Shown here one piece after another: positions 34,166-42,712 of a stretch of 64,000 bases of DNA. A program made the translations under genes and the position numbers. The DNA is taken from contig NZ_AP019011.1 in the NCBI RefSeq assembly GCF_016110345.1, forward strand, positions 1,798,001 through 1,862,000. The letters run 5' to 3'. How positions within the stretch are numbered: the first letter of the stretch is position 1; each line of letters opens with the position of its first letter. This DNA comes from Fluviibacter phosphoraccumulans. Its GTDB lineage: Bacteria; Pseudomonadota; Gammaproteobacteria; Burkholderiales; Rhodocyclaceae. The notes under the pieces are model-generated. The model saw nothing but the letters and a program-made list of their open reading frames with translations, had not been told where the DNA came from and made no database searches.

Positions 34166-35067
34166 TAGAAGGTTTGTTCTTGTAGCAGGTCGATGAGGTA
34201 CTGGCCGTAGCCGGTCTTGAGATAGGGCTGGGCCAGTGTCTCGAGTTTGTCGGCCGTTACCCAACCATTCCGGTAGGCGATCTCTTCCGGGCAGGCGACT
34301 TTGAAGCCTTGGCGGCGTTCGATGGTCTGGATGAACTGGGCGGCTTCGATGAGGGAGTCATGCGTGCCGGTATCGAGCCAGGCATAGCCCCGGCCCATGA
34401 TTTCGACGTTGAGCTGATTCTGCTGGAGGTAGACCTCGTTAACAGAGGTGATTTCGAGTTCACCCCGGGCCGAGGGCTTAATGCTCTTGGCGATGTCGAC
34501 GACCTGGTTGTCGTAGAAGTAGAGGCCGGTGACGGCGTAGCGGCTCTTGGGGACTTTGGGTTTCTCTTCAATGGACAGCGCCTTGCCGTTGGCATCGAAC
34601 TCTACGACGCCATAACGCTCCGGGTCGGTGACATGATAGGCAAAAACGGAGGCACCGCTGGTCTGTGCATCCGCCCGCTTGAGTAAGGTAGAAAAGTCGT
34701 GGCCGTAATAAAGATTGTCACCCAGGATCAAGGCGCTGGGGTTGTTGCCGACGTGCTGCTCTCCGAGGATAAATGCCTGCGCCAGCCCATCCGGTGATGG
34801 CTGAACGCAGTAGCTGAGGTTCATGCCCCACTGGGAACCATCACCCAGCAGCTGTTCAAAGCGTGGGGTGTCCTGCGGGGTGGAGATAATCAATACATCC
34901 CGCATGCCGGCCATCATGAGGCTGGTGAGCGGGTAGTAGATCATGGGTTTGTCGTAGACCGGCAGTAGCTGCTTGGAGACCGACAACGTCGCCGGGTACA
35001 GGCGGGTGCCGGAACCGCCGGCCAAGATGATGCCTTTGCGTGTGCTGTTGTTTACTTTAAGACTCAT
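34165..35067 (-). CDS. rfbA: Glucose-1-phosphate thymidylyltransferase
   Basis: The 300-residue protein has GIILAGGSGTRLYPAT and the EEKPKVPKSRYAVTGLYFYD region, and makes dTDP-glucose from dTTP and glucose-1-phosphate. Length is normal. It follows rfbD after 9 bp and precedes rfbC with a 1-base overlap. Like rfbB and rfbC it is GC-rich compared with the flanking membrane-protein genes. Confidence 0.97.
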   Translation of the reverse strand: MSLKVNNSTRKGIILAGGSGTRLYPATLSVSKQLLPVYDKPMIYYPLTSLMMAGMRDVLIISTPQDTPRFEQLLGDGSQWGMNLSYCVQPSPDGLAQAFILGEQHVGNNPSALILGDNLYYGHDFSTLLKRADAQTSGASVFAYHVTDPERYGVVEFDANGKALSIEEKPKVPKSRYAVTGLYFYDNQVVDIAKSIKPSARGELEITSVNEVYLQQNQLNVEIMGRGYAWLDTGTHDSLIEAAQFIQTIERRQGFKVACPEEIAYRNGWVTADKLETLAQPYLKTGYGQYLIDLLQEQTF

Positions 35068-35076
35068 ACTTTCTTC

Positions 35077-35964
35077 CTAAGCGATTACTTGCTTTAAAAC
35101 CTGTTCCACACCAACCGACCAGTCGGGAATGTCGATTCCGAAGGTTGTCCTAATCTTAGCTGTACTCAGCTTTGAGTTTTTTGGGCGCGGCGCAGGTAGC
35201 GGATAGGCCTCTGTAGGAATGGGCTGAATATTTGCTGCGTTGACTTTCGTCTTTACACCCAGCTGATTAGCTAACTCAACAACCTTTGTGGCATAGCCAT
35301 GCCATGTCGTTTCACCCGCACCAACCAGATGGTAGGTGCCAGCTTTTTGCGTCGTATCGTCACAGAGCATCTGCTTAGCGATCTCAGCCGTGAAATCGGC
35401 CAAAAGTCGCGCTGAAGTTGGCGCTCCAAATTGGTCCGAGATAATTTTCAACTCATCCCGTTCTTGTGCGAGCTTCAGAATAGTCTTCAAGAAGTTGCCC
35501 CCGTGCGCACCAAACACCCAACTTGTTCGCAGAATCACATGCTGCGGACACATGGCGCGAACGTTCTTTTCTCCCTGCCATTTGGTCTTACCGTAAACAG
35601 ACTGCGGATTAGGATCATCCTCTTCAACATACACGCCTGATTTGGTTCCATCAAACACATAATCTGTCGAATAATGAATCATCGGGATATGCAGCAGGTT
35701 AGCTTGTGCCGCCAATACCTTGGGTGCCGTTGCATTAATCGCATAGGCAATTTCTGGTTCAGATTCAGCCATATCAACAGCGGTATAAGCGGCCGGGTTG
35801 ACGATCAAACCAGGCTTAACGCGTTCAACCAAGTCAACGATCTGTTCAGAGTTTGTCAGATCACAGTCTTCTACATCTATCGCAACCACTTCACCTAATG
35901 ACGCAAGGCTGCGTTGCAGCTCATAACCGACTTGACCATTCTTGCCAGTAAGAAGAGTTTTCAT
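35077..35964 (-). CDS. rfbD: dTDP-4-dehydrorhamnose reductase
   Basis: I start at the ATG at 35964 (MKTLLTGKNGQVGYELQ), which overlaps the rfbB stop (ATGA), giving 295 residues. The catalytic YGKTKWQGE and the HYSTDYVFDG segment are present. It performs the NADPH-dependent last step of dTDP-L-rhamnose synthesis. Its composition appears less GC-rich than rfbA and rfbB around it, so the four genes may not share one history. Confidence 0.97.
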   Translation of the reverse strand: MKTLLTGKNGQVGYELQRSLASLGEVVAIDVEDCDLTNSEQIVDLVERVKPGLIVNPAAYTAVDMAESEPEIAYAINATAPKVLAAQANLLHIPMIHYSTDYVFDGTKSGVYVEEDDPNPQSVYGKTKWQGEKNVRAMCPQHVILRTSWVFGAHGGNFLKTILKLAQERDELKIISDQFGAPTSARLLADFTAEIAKQMLCDDTTQKAGTYHLVGAGETTWHGYATKVVELANQLGVKTKVNAANIQPIPTEAYPLPAPRPKNSKLSTAKIRTTFGIDIPDWSVGVEQVLKQVIA

Positions 35965-37019
35965 GTGTACTGCTTCTCTACCCAATTACGATACTCACCA
36001 CTGGCCACGTGATTGACCCACTCCTGGTTGTCCAGATACCACTGCACGGTTTTGCGGATACCGGTCTCGAAGGTTTCCTGTGGCTTCCAGCCGAGTTCTT
36101 TTTCCAGCTTGCAAGCGTCGATGGCATAGCGACGGTCATGGCCCGGGCGATCCTGCACAAAGGTGATCTGCGTAGCGTAGCTCTGGCCATCGGCACGCGG
36201 TTGGAGTTCGTCGAGGATGGCACACAGGGTATTCACGACGTCGAGGTTGGCTTTTTCATTCCAGCCGCCCACGTTGTAGGTTTCACCCAGCCGTCCGGCT
36301 TCGAGCACGCGGCGGATGGCGCTGCAGTGGTCTTTGACGTAGAGCCAGTCACGGATCTGCTGGCCATCGCCATAGATGGGCAATGGCTTGCCGTTCAGAG
36401 CGTTAAGGATGCAGAGCGGAATGAGCTTTTCCGGAAAGTGGTACGGCCCGTAGTTGTTGGAGCAATTCGTGGTTACGACAGGCAACCCATAGGTGTGATG
36501 CCAGGCACGGACGAGATGATCGCTGGCGGCTTTACTGGCGCTGTAGGGGCTATTAGGTTCGTACTGATTCGTTTCCGAGAACGGTGGATCTTCTTTATTG
36601 AGAGAGCCATAGACTTCGTCGGTGGAAACATGCAAGAAGCGGAAGGCTGCTTTCTGGTCTTCCGGCAGATCGTTCCAGTAACCACGCACGGATTCGAGCA
36701 GGTTGAAGGTGCCGACGATGTTGGTCTGAATGAATTCGCCCGGGCCATGGATCGAACGGTCGACATGGCTCTCGGCCGCGAAGTTGATGACGGCACGCGG
36801 TTTGGTGTCGGCCAGTAGATTGGCGACAAGGCTGCGGTCGCCGATGCTGCCGCGCACGAACTGGTGACGCGGATCCCCTTCTAGTTTTTTAAGGTTCTCG
36901 AGGTTACCGGCGTAGGTGAGCAGATCGAGATTAACGACGGACTCGTTGGATTCCTCCAGCCAGTCGAGAACGAAGTTGGAGCCGATAAAGCCGGCAGCAC
37001 CGGTAACGAAAATAGACAT
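35961..37019 (-). CDS. rfbB: dTDP-glucose 4,6-dehydratase
   Basis: The 352-residue enzyme has VTGAAGFIGSNFVLDWL for NAD, HVSTDEVYGSL and the catalytic YSASKAASDHLVRAW. It converts dTDP-glucose to the 4-keto-6-deoxy intermediate, the first committed step toward dTDP-rhamnose. It begins the rfbB-D-A-C group in the direction of transcription. Confidence 0.98.
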   Translation of the reverse strand: MSIFVTGAAGFIGSNFVLDWLEESNESVVNLDLLTYAGNLENLKKLEGDPRHQFVRGSIGDRSLVANLLADTKPRAVINFAAESHVDRSIHGPGEFIQTNIVGTFNLLESVRGYWNDLPEDQKAAFRFLHVSTDEVYGSLNKEDPPFSETNQYEPNSPYSASKAASDHLVRAWHHTYGLPVVTTNCSNNYGPYHFPEKLIPLCILNALNGKPLPIYGDGQQIRDWLYVKDHCSAIRRVLEAGRLGETYNVGGWNEKANLDVVNTLCAILDELQPRADGQSYATQITFVQDRPGHDRRYAIDACKLEKELGWKPQETFETGIRKTVQWYLDNQEWVNHVASGEYRNWVEKQYT

Positions 37020-37027
37020 TAACTAAC

Positions 37028-38905
37028 CTATAAATTTAAACAATTTGGCGTCACATAGCGCTTATTGTTTATGTCCACATAATTAGCGCAAGAAAAAACA
37101 TTCCCAGATTGGGTTTCAACCTCCCAAACGCTTACACCACCGCCATTTTTAACCGTCAATAGCGGATTAGAAACAACATCATCCTGAATATCGAAGTAAT
37201 AATATGAATTGTCATGAAGGGCGGACAAATCAAACGGAATTTGAATAAGACTGCCAGTTTGATTGACATATGATAGTGCTGCTTCACCAGCGTTTTCTCT
37301 AATATACGTCCCGAAACGAATGCCTATCTTTCTTAATTTTAAATTTGGATATGCTAATTTCAGTGAAATAGGGGCTCCTTCAGCCAACTCATGAGACACC
37401 CCAAGCCTAGCACCTGCTTCATGGCTTAGCAGACCAACAGGAATTGAATCATTTCTGACGTACAGACTATCTTTAACCATTGTATAATTAGCGTCGAGTA
37501 TACTATCAATACAAGATGAATATGTTTCCCACGGAAATTTACCCCAAACGTTCAATTTAGTTACAACGAAAATTTTAGGGAGTCTATCATGCAAATTTAT
37601 ACACGGATCTGTGTTAACGCCTAAAACTGGATTTTTGCTATAACTAAACTGCCATGGCATATAGAAAAAACTTGCGTGCGCAGGAAGTCTACCAGAAACA
37701 ATGTAATCATAGTTATTGAAGGAGTACGACAAAATAGGATCTTCAGGATCTGTAGCAAATTGAACAAACTTTGAAAAAGAGTTCGCCAGTGGAACTCTTG
37801 ACTTTTCAGCATCTTGGACGACTCTCTCAAATTGAAATCCAAAATAGAATGCAAACAATGTAGGTATTAGAAGCAATGCAATTTTTTGCCTTGGCGCATC
37901 AGGAATCGTTACCAAAGTTGCATATGCAATTATTGCACAGACAGAATAATAATATGGAAGAGCGTGAAAATATGAATATCCACCCGATCTCATAACCAAC
38001 GACTGGAGAACAACAACAAAACAAATCCACAAAATATGTTGGTTCTTTTTTGCAGAAAGCGAAGATGCTGCCCACAAGAGAGCTGCAAAAAGCACTAGAT
38101 TCAAAGGGTTTTTGAAATAAAATAAGAATATGTTTAAAATCAACTGGCGACTAGTCTCACCATTAAATAACGGGAGAATTCGCGCATTAAGATAATAGTG
38201 GTAAGCTAAATAGCCTTCAACTGATGATGTGTATTTCAGCATTACAAGATTAAACAGAACACCTATCACAGCAGCAAAAGCTAATATTCTTAGGCGCATA
38301 ACTTTTGCGCACAGATAAATCAAAAATGCTGCTATCGGCAAATATGTAATTGCAACAAAGGGGAGGGATACAATCAAAGCTACTGAAAAAATTGATAGCG
38401 CATTATTTCCCTTGATTGGCCCGCACAAGGAAGGAAGAACAAAGCCAGCAATAACAAAAAACAAAATGAGTCCAGCTACATTTTGATATATATAGTCTTG
38501 ACCAGCAAACATGTTGGTTATTAGCACAAAAAAAAGCGCTACATTAGCCATCACCATTGGAGCGATCGAGGACGTTTTATAAAAAACAGCCAAAACAGAG
38601 GAAATCACGACGAGTTTAATCAATAAAATTGTCAAGCGGTAGCTTTCGAAGGCTGTGTAACCAAGCTTTTCCAAAGCAAGCCCAATATAAAAAACAAATG
38701 GGCCATGTTGATTGAATATTTCCGAGTACAACTCCCTTCCAGATGCCAGCATTTTTGCAACAACTATTGTCTCGGATTCATCGCAGAACTCTGTTGAATA
38801 CAGATTAATCAACTCATATAGAAAAATTGACGCGATCGCCAAAACAAAAATTGAAATTGCTACAGCAGACGCATTAATTTTTAAATTTTTATAGGCAATT
38901 GCCAT
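37028..38905 (-). CDS. Multi-spanning GT-C-type glycosyltransferase (GT39-like)
   Basis: Starting at the ATG at 38905 (MAIAYKNLKINASAVAIS) the protein has 625 residues; the longer frame overlaps gtrA needlessly. A first helix is followed by FCDESETIVVAKML, with the acidic pair expected in the first periplasmic loop of GT-C enzymes, and NQHGPFVFYI. About ten helices follow and then a large periplasmic C-terminal domain. GT-C enzymes use polyprenyl-phosphate sugars, which fits the GtrA-like protein encoded next to it. AT-rich region. Confidence 0.72.
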   Translation of the reverse strand: MAIAYKNLKINASAVAISIFVLAIASIFLYELINLYSTEFCDESETIVVAKMLASGRELYSEIFNQHGPFVFYIGLALEKLGYTAFESYRLTILLIKLVVISSVLAVFYKTSSIAPMVMANVALFFVLITNMFAGQDYIYQNVAGLILFFVIAGFVLPSLCGPIKGNNALSIFSVALIVSLPFVAITYLPIAAFLIYLCAKVMRLRILAFAAVIGVLFNLVMLKYTSSVEGYLAYHYYLNARILPLFNGETSRQLILNIFLFYFKNPLNLVLFAALLWAASSLSAKKNQHILWICFVVVLQSLVMRSGGYSYFHALPYYYSVCAIIAYATLVTIPDAPRQKIALLLIPTLFAFYFGFQFERVVQDAEKSRVPLANSFSKFVQFATDPEDPILSYSFNNYDYIVSGRLPAHASFFYMPWQFSYSKNPVLGVNTDPCINLHDRLPKIFVVTKLNVWGKFPWETYSSCIDSILDANYTMVKDSLYVRNDSIPVGLLSHEAGARLGVSHELAEGAPISLKLAYPNLKLRKIGIRFGTYIRENAGEAALSYVNQTGSLIQIPFDLSALHDNSYYYFDIQDDVVSNPLLTVKNGGGVSVWEVETQSGNVFSCANYVDINNKRYVTPNCLNL

Positions 38906-39329
38906 GCTCTTTTTCTGCCACTTTAAATACAATTTTTTTTCTAAAAAACCATACAGCAACAAAGCTCACAGCTATCGCAAACAATTTCGCGCCATGAACA
39001 TTCTCGCTTAATACCATTACATAAAGCGCAACTGAACTGTATGTTAATAAAATGCCTAGGGCTCCGGATAATCCAAAAAGAAAAATTTCATAAGCAGGAC
39101 GTTCTTTCAACCATCCATTAGAAAAAACATTTTTTCTAATCAAGAAATATGCCACTATCAAACCTGTTGCATAGCCGAACGAAGCCGCACCAGTCAGTCC
39201 CATGATGTTACTCTGAACAATTAGCCAATATGTTGCGTAGTCGACAAATAACGCAATGGAACTTGCTGCAAAATATTTGAGAAAATCTCCTATAGTTGAA
39301 AAGCGGTTGATTTTATTACTTTCGACCAT
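38889..39329 (-). CDS. gtrA: GtrA-like membrane protein
   Basis: The 146-residue protein has four predicted helices and the GtrA opening FLKYFAASSIALFVDYATYW, with FLIRKNVFSN before the third helix and WFFRKKIVFK near its end. GtrA-family proteins are thought to flip undecaprenyl-phosphate-linked sugars for use by GT-C enzymes, and the next gene encodes one. It overlaps galE by 14 bp. Confidence 0.9.
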   Translation of the reverse strand: MVESNKINRFSTIGDFLKYFAASSIALFVDYATYWLIVQSNIMGLTGAASFGYATGLIVAYFLIRKNVFSNGWLKERPAYEIFLFGLSGALGILLTYSSVALYVMVLSENVHGAKLFAIAVSFVAVWFFRKKIVFKVAEKEHGNCL

Positions 39330-40290
39330 GTTTTTTATGCCATGTCAATGCGGTCTCAAGTGTTTTTTTTATGTTGTTATTTGTAACCGTCCAATTCAAC
39401 AGGCTTCTGGCCTTTGAGTTATCCGCCACAAGAAACGCAGGATCACCAGGCCTTCTAGGTGCGTTTTGATATACCACACCAACACCAATTTCGCGCAGAG
39501 ATTTAATAATTTCGTCGACCGAAGAACCTTGACCAGTGCCCAAATTTACAGCATCGGAAATTCCTCCAGAAGAAAGATATTCCAACGCTTTGATATGACC
39601 CTCTGCCAAGTCTTCTACATGAATATAGTCCCGAACAGCTGTTCCATCCGGTGTTGCAAAATCTGTCCCATAGACGTTAAGTATTTCCCCACCATCCGCA
39701 GATTGAATTGCTAAAGGGATAAGATGCGTCTCTGGGTCGTGCCACTCCCCAATTTCGGCATCATTATCTGCACCTGCCGCATTGAAGTAGCGCAAAGCAA
39801 CGTAGTTAATTTGATCGCGGGAAGACAAATCCTGGAGGATTTGCTCGATCATTAGCTTGCTACGACCATATGGGTTAATCGGGTGCTGCGGCGTCAGTTC
39901 GTCAATTAGTAGTTGATCTGGAACACCATAGGTTGCGCACGTGCTGGAAAAAACCAATTTTTTGACATTAGTCCTGATCATTGCTTCGATCAGCGAGAGA
40001 GTCCCACCCACATTATTTTTGTAATACTTGAAAGGATTTTCAACTGACTCGCCAACATAAGCACTGGCCGCGAAGTGAATCACCGCAATCGGCTTGTACT
40101 GCTCAAGTGCTTTTGCAAGCTTTTCGGTATCGTGCAAATCACCAACAACCAGCTCGCCCCACTTTACAAATTCTTTGTGACCTGTAGATAGGTTATCGTA
40201 AGTGACTGGGGCATAGCCGGCTTTGAAGAGCATTTTGCAAGTATGCGCACCAATGTACCCTGCACCCCCTGTTACGAGCACCGTTTTCAT
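39316..40290 (-). CDS. galE: UDP-glucose 4-epimerase (or UDP-xylose epimerase), copy 1
   Basis: The 324-residue enzyme has VTGGAGYIGAHTCKML, the FSSTCATYG serine/threonine region and YGRSKLMIE (YxxxK). It interconverts the C4 configuration of UDP-hexoses; because UXS and ugd lie in the same operon, UDP-xylose to UDP-arabinose is also possible. It is clearly diverged from the galE at 50509, which is 20 residues longer and of the E. coli type. Confidence 0.93.
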   Translation of the reverse strand: MKTVLVTGGAGYIGAHTCKMLFKAGYAPVTYDNLSTGHKEFVKWGELVVGDLHDTEKLAKALEQYKPIAVIHFAASAYVGESVENPFKYYKNNVGGTLSLIEAMIRTNVKKLVFSSTCATYGVPDQLLIDELTPQHPINPYGRSKLMIEQILQDLSSRDQINYVALRYFNAAGADNDAEIGEWHDPETHLIPLAIQSADGGEILNVYGTDFATPDGTAVRDYIHVEDLAEGHIKALEYLSSGGISDAVNLGTGQGSSVDEIIKSLREIGVGVVYQNAPRRPGDPAFLVADNSKARSLLNWTVTNNNIKKTLETALTWHKKHGRK

Positions 40291-40293
40291 TCT

Positions 40294-41727
40294 TTAGCTC
40301 CTAGCCAGACCCGTTGCAGTTATCTTGCTTGATTCCTGATATTCATAATCCGTATTGATCTCCCATAAATTATGGTGCTTGCCTTCCACGATGTTCTCAG
40401 CAGCAAGAAGTCCCATCAGGATGCTGTGATCCTGATTGTTGTATTTGAAGGCCCCATATCGACCAATCACGCTCAGGTCTTCTATGGTAGAAAGATAGTT
40501 TTCGACAGGCTCCAGATTGCTACGATATCCTGTCTCGTAAACTGGGTAACATTTCGGTACTTTGACAACCTTACCTTCAGAGATAGAACCTTTCGGTACC
40601 AGGTTAGTTCTATAGGCTTCAGACATAGCCTTTTCAATCAGCTCCTCTGGTGTGTTTTTCCACACATCATCTTCATCGTAGCACCAGTACTCAAGACATA
40701 ATATAGTTTCTTTTTTATCACGATTGATACTCGGAACCCAGTTTCTAAAATTGGTGATACGTCCTGTATCTAAATCTGGCGAATGCACGTAGATCCATTG
40801 GTCAGGGAATGGACTCTTCTCTGATTCGACCTTTAGAAACACGAGCAACGTATTTCTAAACTTCAAGTTTTTAGCACACTCTTTAATCTCATTTGGTGCG
40901 TCCATACGCTCAACTAAATGCGTAATCGGCATAGATGAAATCACATGATCGAACTCAAATACCTTCCCATCCTCAAGGGTTACATGCACTAGATTCCTAT
41001 CCACAAACTGATCCGCCGGGGCAATAGATTGAACCGGAGCGTTCAAAAGAAGCGTTCCTCCAAGGCGCTTGTATTTCTCTGCCATCTGCTCATAGACAGC
41101 ACCTGCGCCTTGATTAGGATAAGCAAACTCGTCCACGAGGGTTTTATGTTTGCTTCCCCCTCCAAAAACTGCTGATTTAATAGCTTCGTATAAGGAAAGC
41201 TTTTTGATTCGCTGTGCTGCAAAATCAGCATCGAGCTCTTTGCACGGAATTCCCCAAAGCTTCTCGCTGTATGATTTAAAGAATATCCCAAAAAGACGCT
41301 TTCCGAATCGGTTAGAAACCCATGCTTCAAAGGTAGATTCGTCTTTTTCTGGGAGCAGTTTAGCCTTCCCATAGCTCAGCACACACAGAATAGCCTCCAC
41401 TACACCCAGACCTTTTAAAGCATTAAACGCTTTAAGCGGATAATCAAAAAAAGTCTTTCGATAATAAATTCGGGTTAACCTTGAGACCATACTGTAGTCG
41501 TGACCAATGACATCCAGCCATAAGCCATTCACTCTTGGATCGCTGCTGAAAAAACGATGGGGTCCAAGATCAACTATCTGCCCCCAAAGAGTAAACGATT
41601 TGGCCATACCACCTACTGAGCCCGATGCCTCAAAAAGCGTTACTTCATGGCCAGCTTGCGCAATTCTGTAGGCAGCAGTTAAACCCGCCGGACCAGCACC
41701 AACGATACCAATTTTTTTTGTGGACAT
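40294..41727 (-). CDS. FAD-dependent oxidoreductase of the amine-oxidase / UGM-like superfamily
   Basis: The ATG at 41727 gives 477 residues. The N-terminal dinucleotide site is KIGIVGAGPAGLTAAYRIA, followed by VGGMAKSFTLWG and the LGPHRFFSSDPRV loop found in UDP-galactopyranose mutase-like and protoporphyrinogen-oxidase-like proteins. The C-terminus has IGRYGAFKYNNQDHSILMG for the flavin. Between galE and UXS it may act on a nucleotide sugar or a polyprenyl-linked sugar. It is longer than classical UGM, so a mutase role is unproven. Confidence 0.82.
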   Translation of the reverse strand: MSTKKIGIVGAGPAGLTAAYRIAQAGHEVTLFEASGSVGGMAKSFTLWGQIVDLGPHRFFSSDPRVNGLWLDVIGHDYSMVSRLTRIYYRKTFFDYPLKAFNALKGLGVVEAILCVLSYGKAKLLPEKDESTFEAWVSNRFGKRLFGIFFKSYSEKLWGIPCKELDADFAAQRIKKLSLYEAIKSAVFGGGSKHKTLVDEFAYPNQGAGAVYEQMAEKYKRLGGTLLLNAPVQSIAPADQFVDRNLVHVTLEDGKVFEFDHVISSMPITHLVERMDAPNEIKECAKNLKFRNTLLVFLKVESEKSPFPDQWIYVHSPDLDTGRITNFRNWVPSINRDKKETILCLEYWCYDEDDVWKNTPEELIEKAMSEAYRTNLVPKGSISEGKVVKVPKCYPVYETGYRSNLEPVENYLSTIEDLSVIGRYGAFKYNNQDHSILMGLLAAENIVEGKHHNLWEINTDYEYQESSKITATGLARS

Positions 41728-41737
41728 ATTATTAAAT

Positions 41738-42712
41738 CTAGTTTGCAAGTAGTTTGTCAAAATACTCGATTGTTTGACTCAACCCTTCGTCCAAAGAAAT
41801 CGAAGGGATCCAATTTAGCTTATCCTTTGCTAATCTGATATCTGGCTGACGTTGAATCGGGTCATCTTCAGGCAATCTTTGAAACACCAGCTTTGACGGA
41901 GAGCCTGTTAATGCAATAATTTTTTCAGCCAATTGGCGAATCGAAAATTCTCCTGGGTTACCCAAATTCACGGGGCCCGGAAAACCCGGTTCTCCATCCC
42001 GCCCTCTTGGCAGATCCATGAACCGTATAATCCCATCAATCAGATCATCAACGTAGCAAAAGCTTCGAGTTTGCTGCCCTTCACCATAGATGGTGATATC
42101 TTCGCCTTTGAGAGCCTGAACAATAAAATTACTTACGACACGGCCATCGTTGGGGTGCATACGAGGCCCATAAGTATTGAAAATTCTTGCAACGCGGATA
42201 TCTAGGTTGTGTTGACGATAGTAGTCAAAAAACAAGGTTTCTGCACAGCGCTTTCCTTCGTCGTAACAACTACGAATTCCAACTGTATTCACATTACCCC
42301 AGTAGCTTTCAGGCTGCGGATGCACAACAGGGTCGCCATAAACCTCACTCGTGCTTGCTTGAAAAATACGCGCTCTAGTTCGCTTAGCTAAGCCAAGCAT
42401 ATTAATTGCCCCATGGACACTAGTCTTAGTAGTTTGCACTGGGTCGTGCTGATAGTGTATCGGGCTAGCAGGACATGCAAGGTTATAAATCTCATCCACC
42501 TCAAGATACAAGGGGAAAGTCACATCGTGGCGAAGAAACTCAAAATGCTTGTGATCAAGCACATGCTCAATATTTCGTTTTGTTCCCGTAAAAAGATTGT
42601 CCACACAGACAACTTCATCACCTCGAGCCAACAATCGATCAACTAAGTGGCTACCCAAAAAACCTGCGCCGCCAGTTACCAATATACGTTTTGACGCATT
42701 ATATTTTCGCAT
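41738..42712 (-). CDS. uxs: UDP-glucuronate decarboxylase, copy 2
   Basis: The 324-residue enzyme contains VTGGAGFLGSHLVDRLLARG, DNLFTGTKRNIEHV and the catalytic SCYDEGKR. Its ATG shares a base with the ugd stop (TAATG), so both steps, UDP-glucose to UDP-glucuronate and then to UDP-xylose, are translationally coupled. It differs from copy 1 (21752) throughout and is more AT-rich than ugd. Confidence 0.95.
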   Translation of the reverse strand: MRKYNASKRILVTGGAGFLGSHLVDRLLARGDEVVCVDNLFTGTKRNIEHVLDHKHFEFLRHDVTFPLYLEVDEIYNLACPASPIHYQHDPVQTTKTSVHGAINMLGLAKRTRARIFQASTSEVYGDPVVHPQPESYWGNVNTVGIRSCYDEGKRCAETLFFDYYRQHNLDIRVARIFNTYGPRMHPNDGRVVSNFIVQALKGEDITIYGEGQQTRSFCYVDDLIDGIIRFMDLPRGRDGEPGFPGPVNLGNPGEFSIRQLAEKIIALTGSPSKLVFQRLPEDDPIQRQPDIRLAKDKLNWIPSISLDEGLSQTIEYFDKLLAN

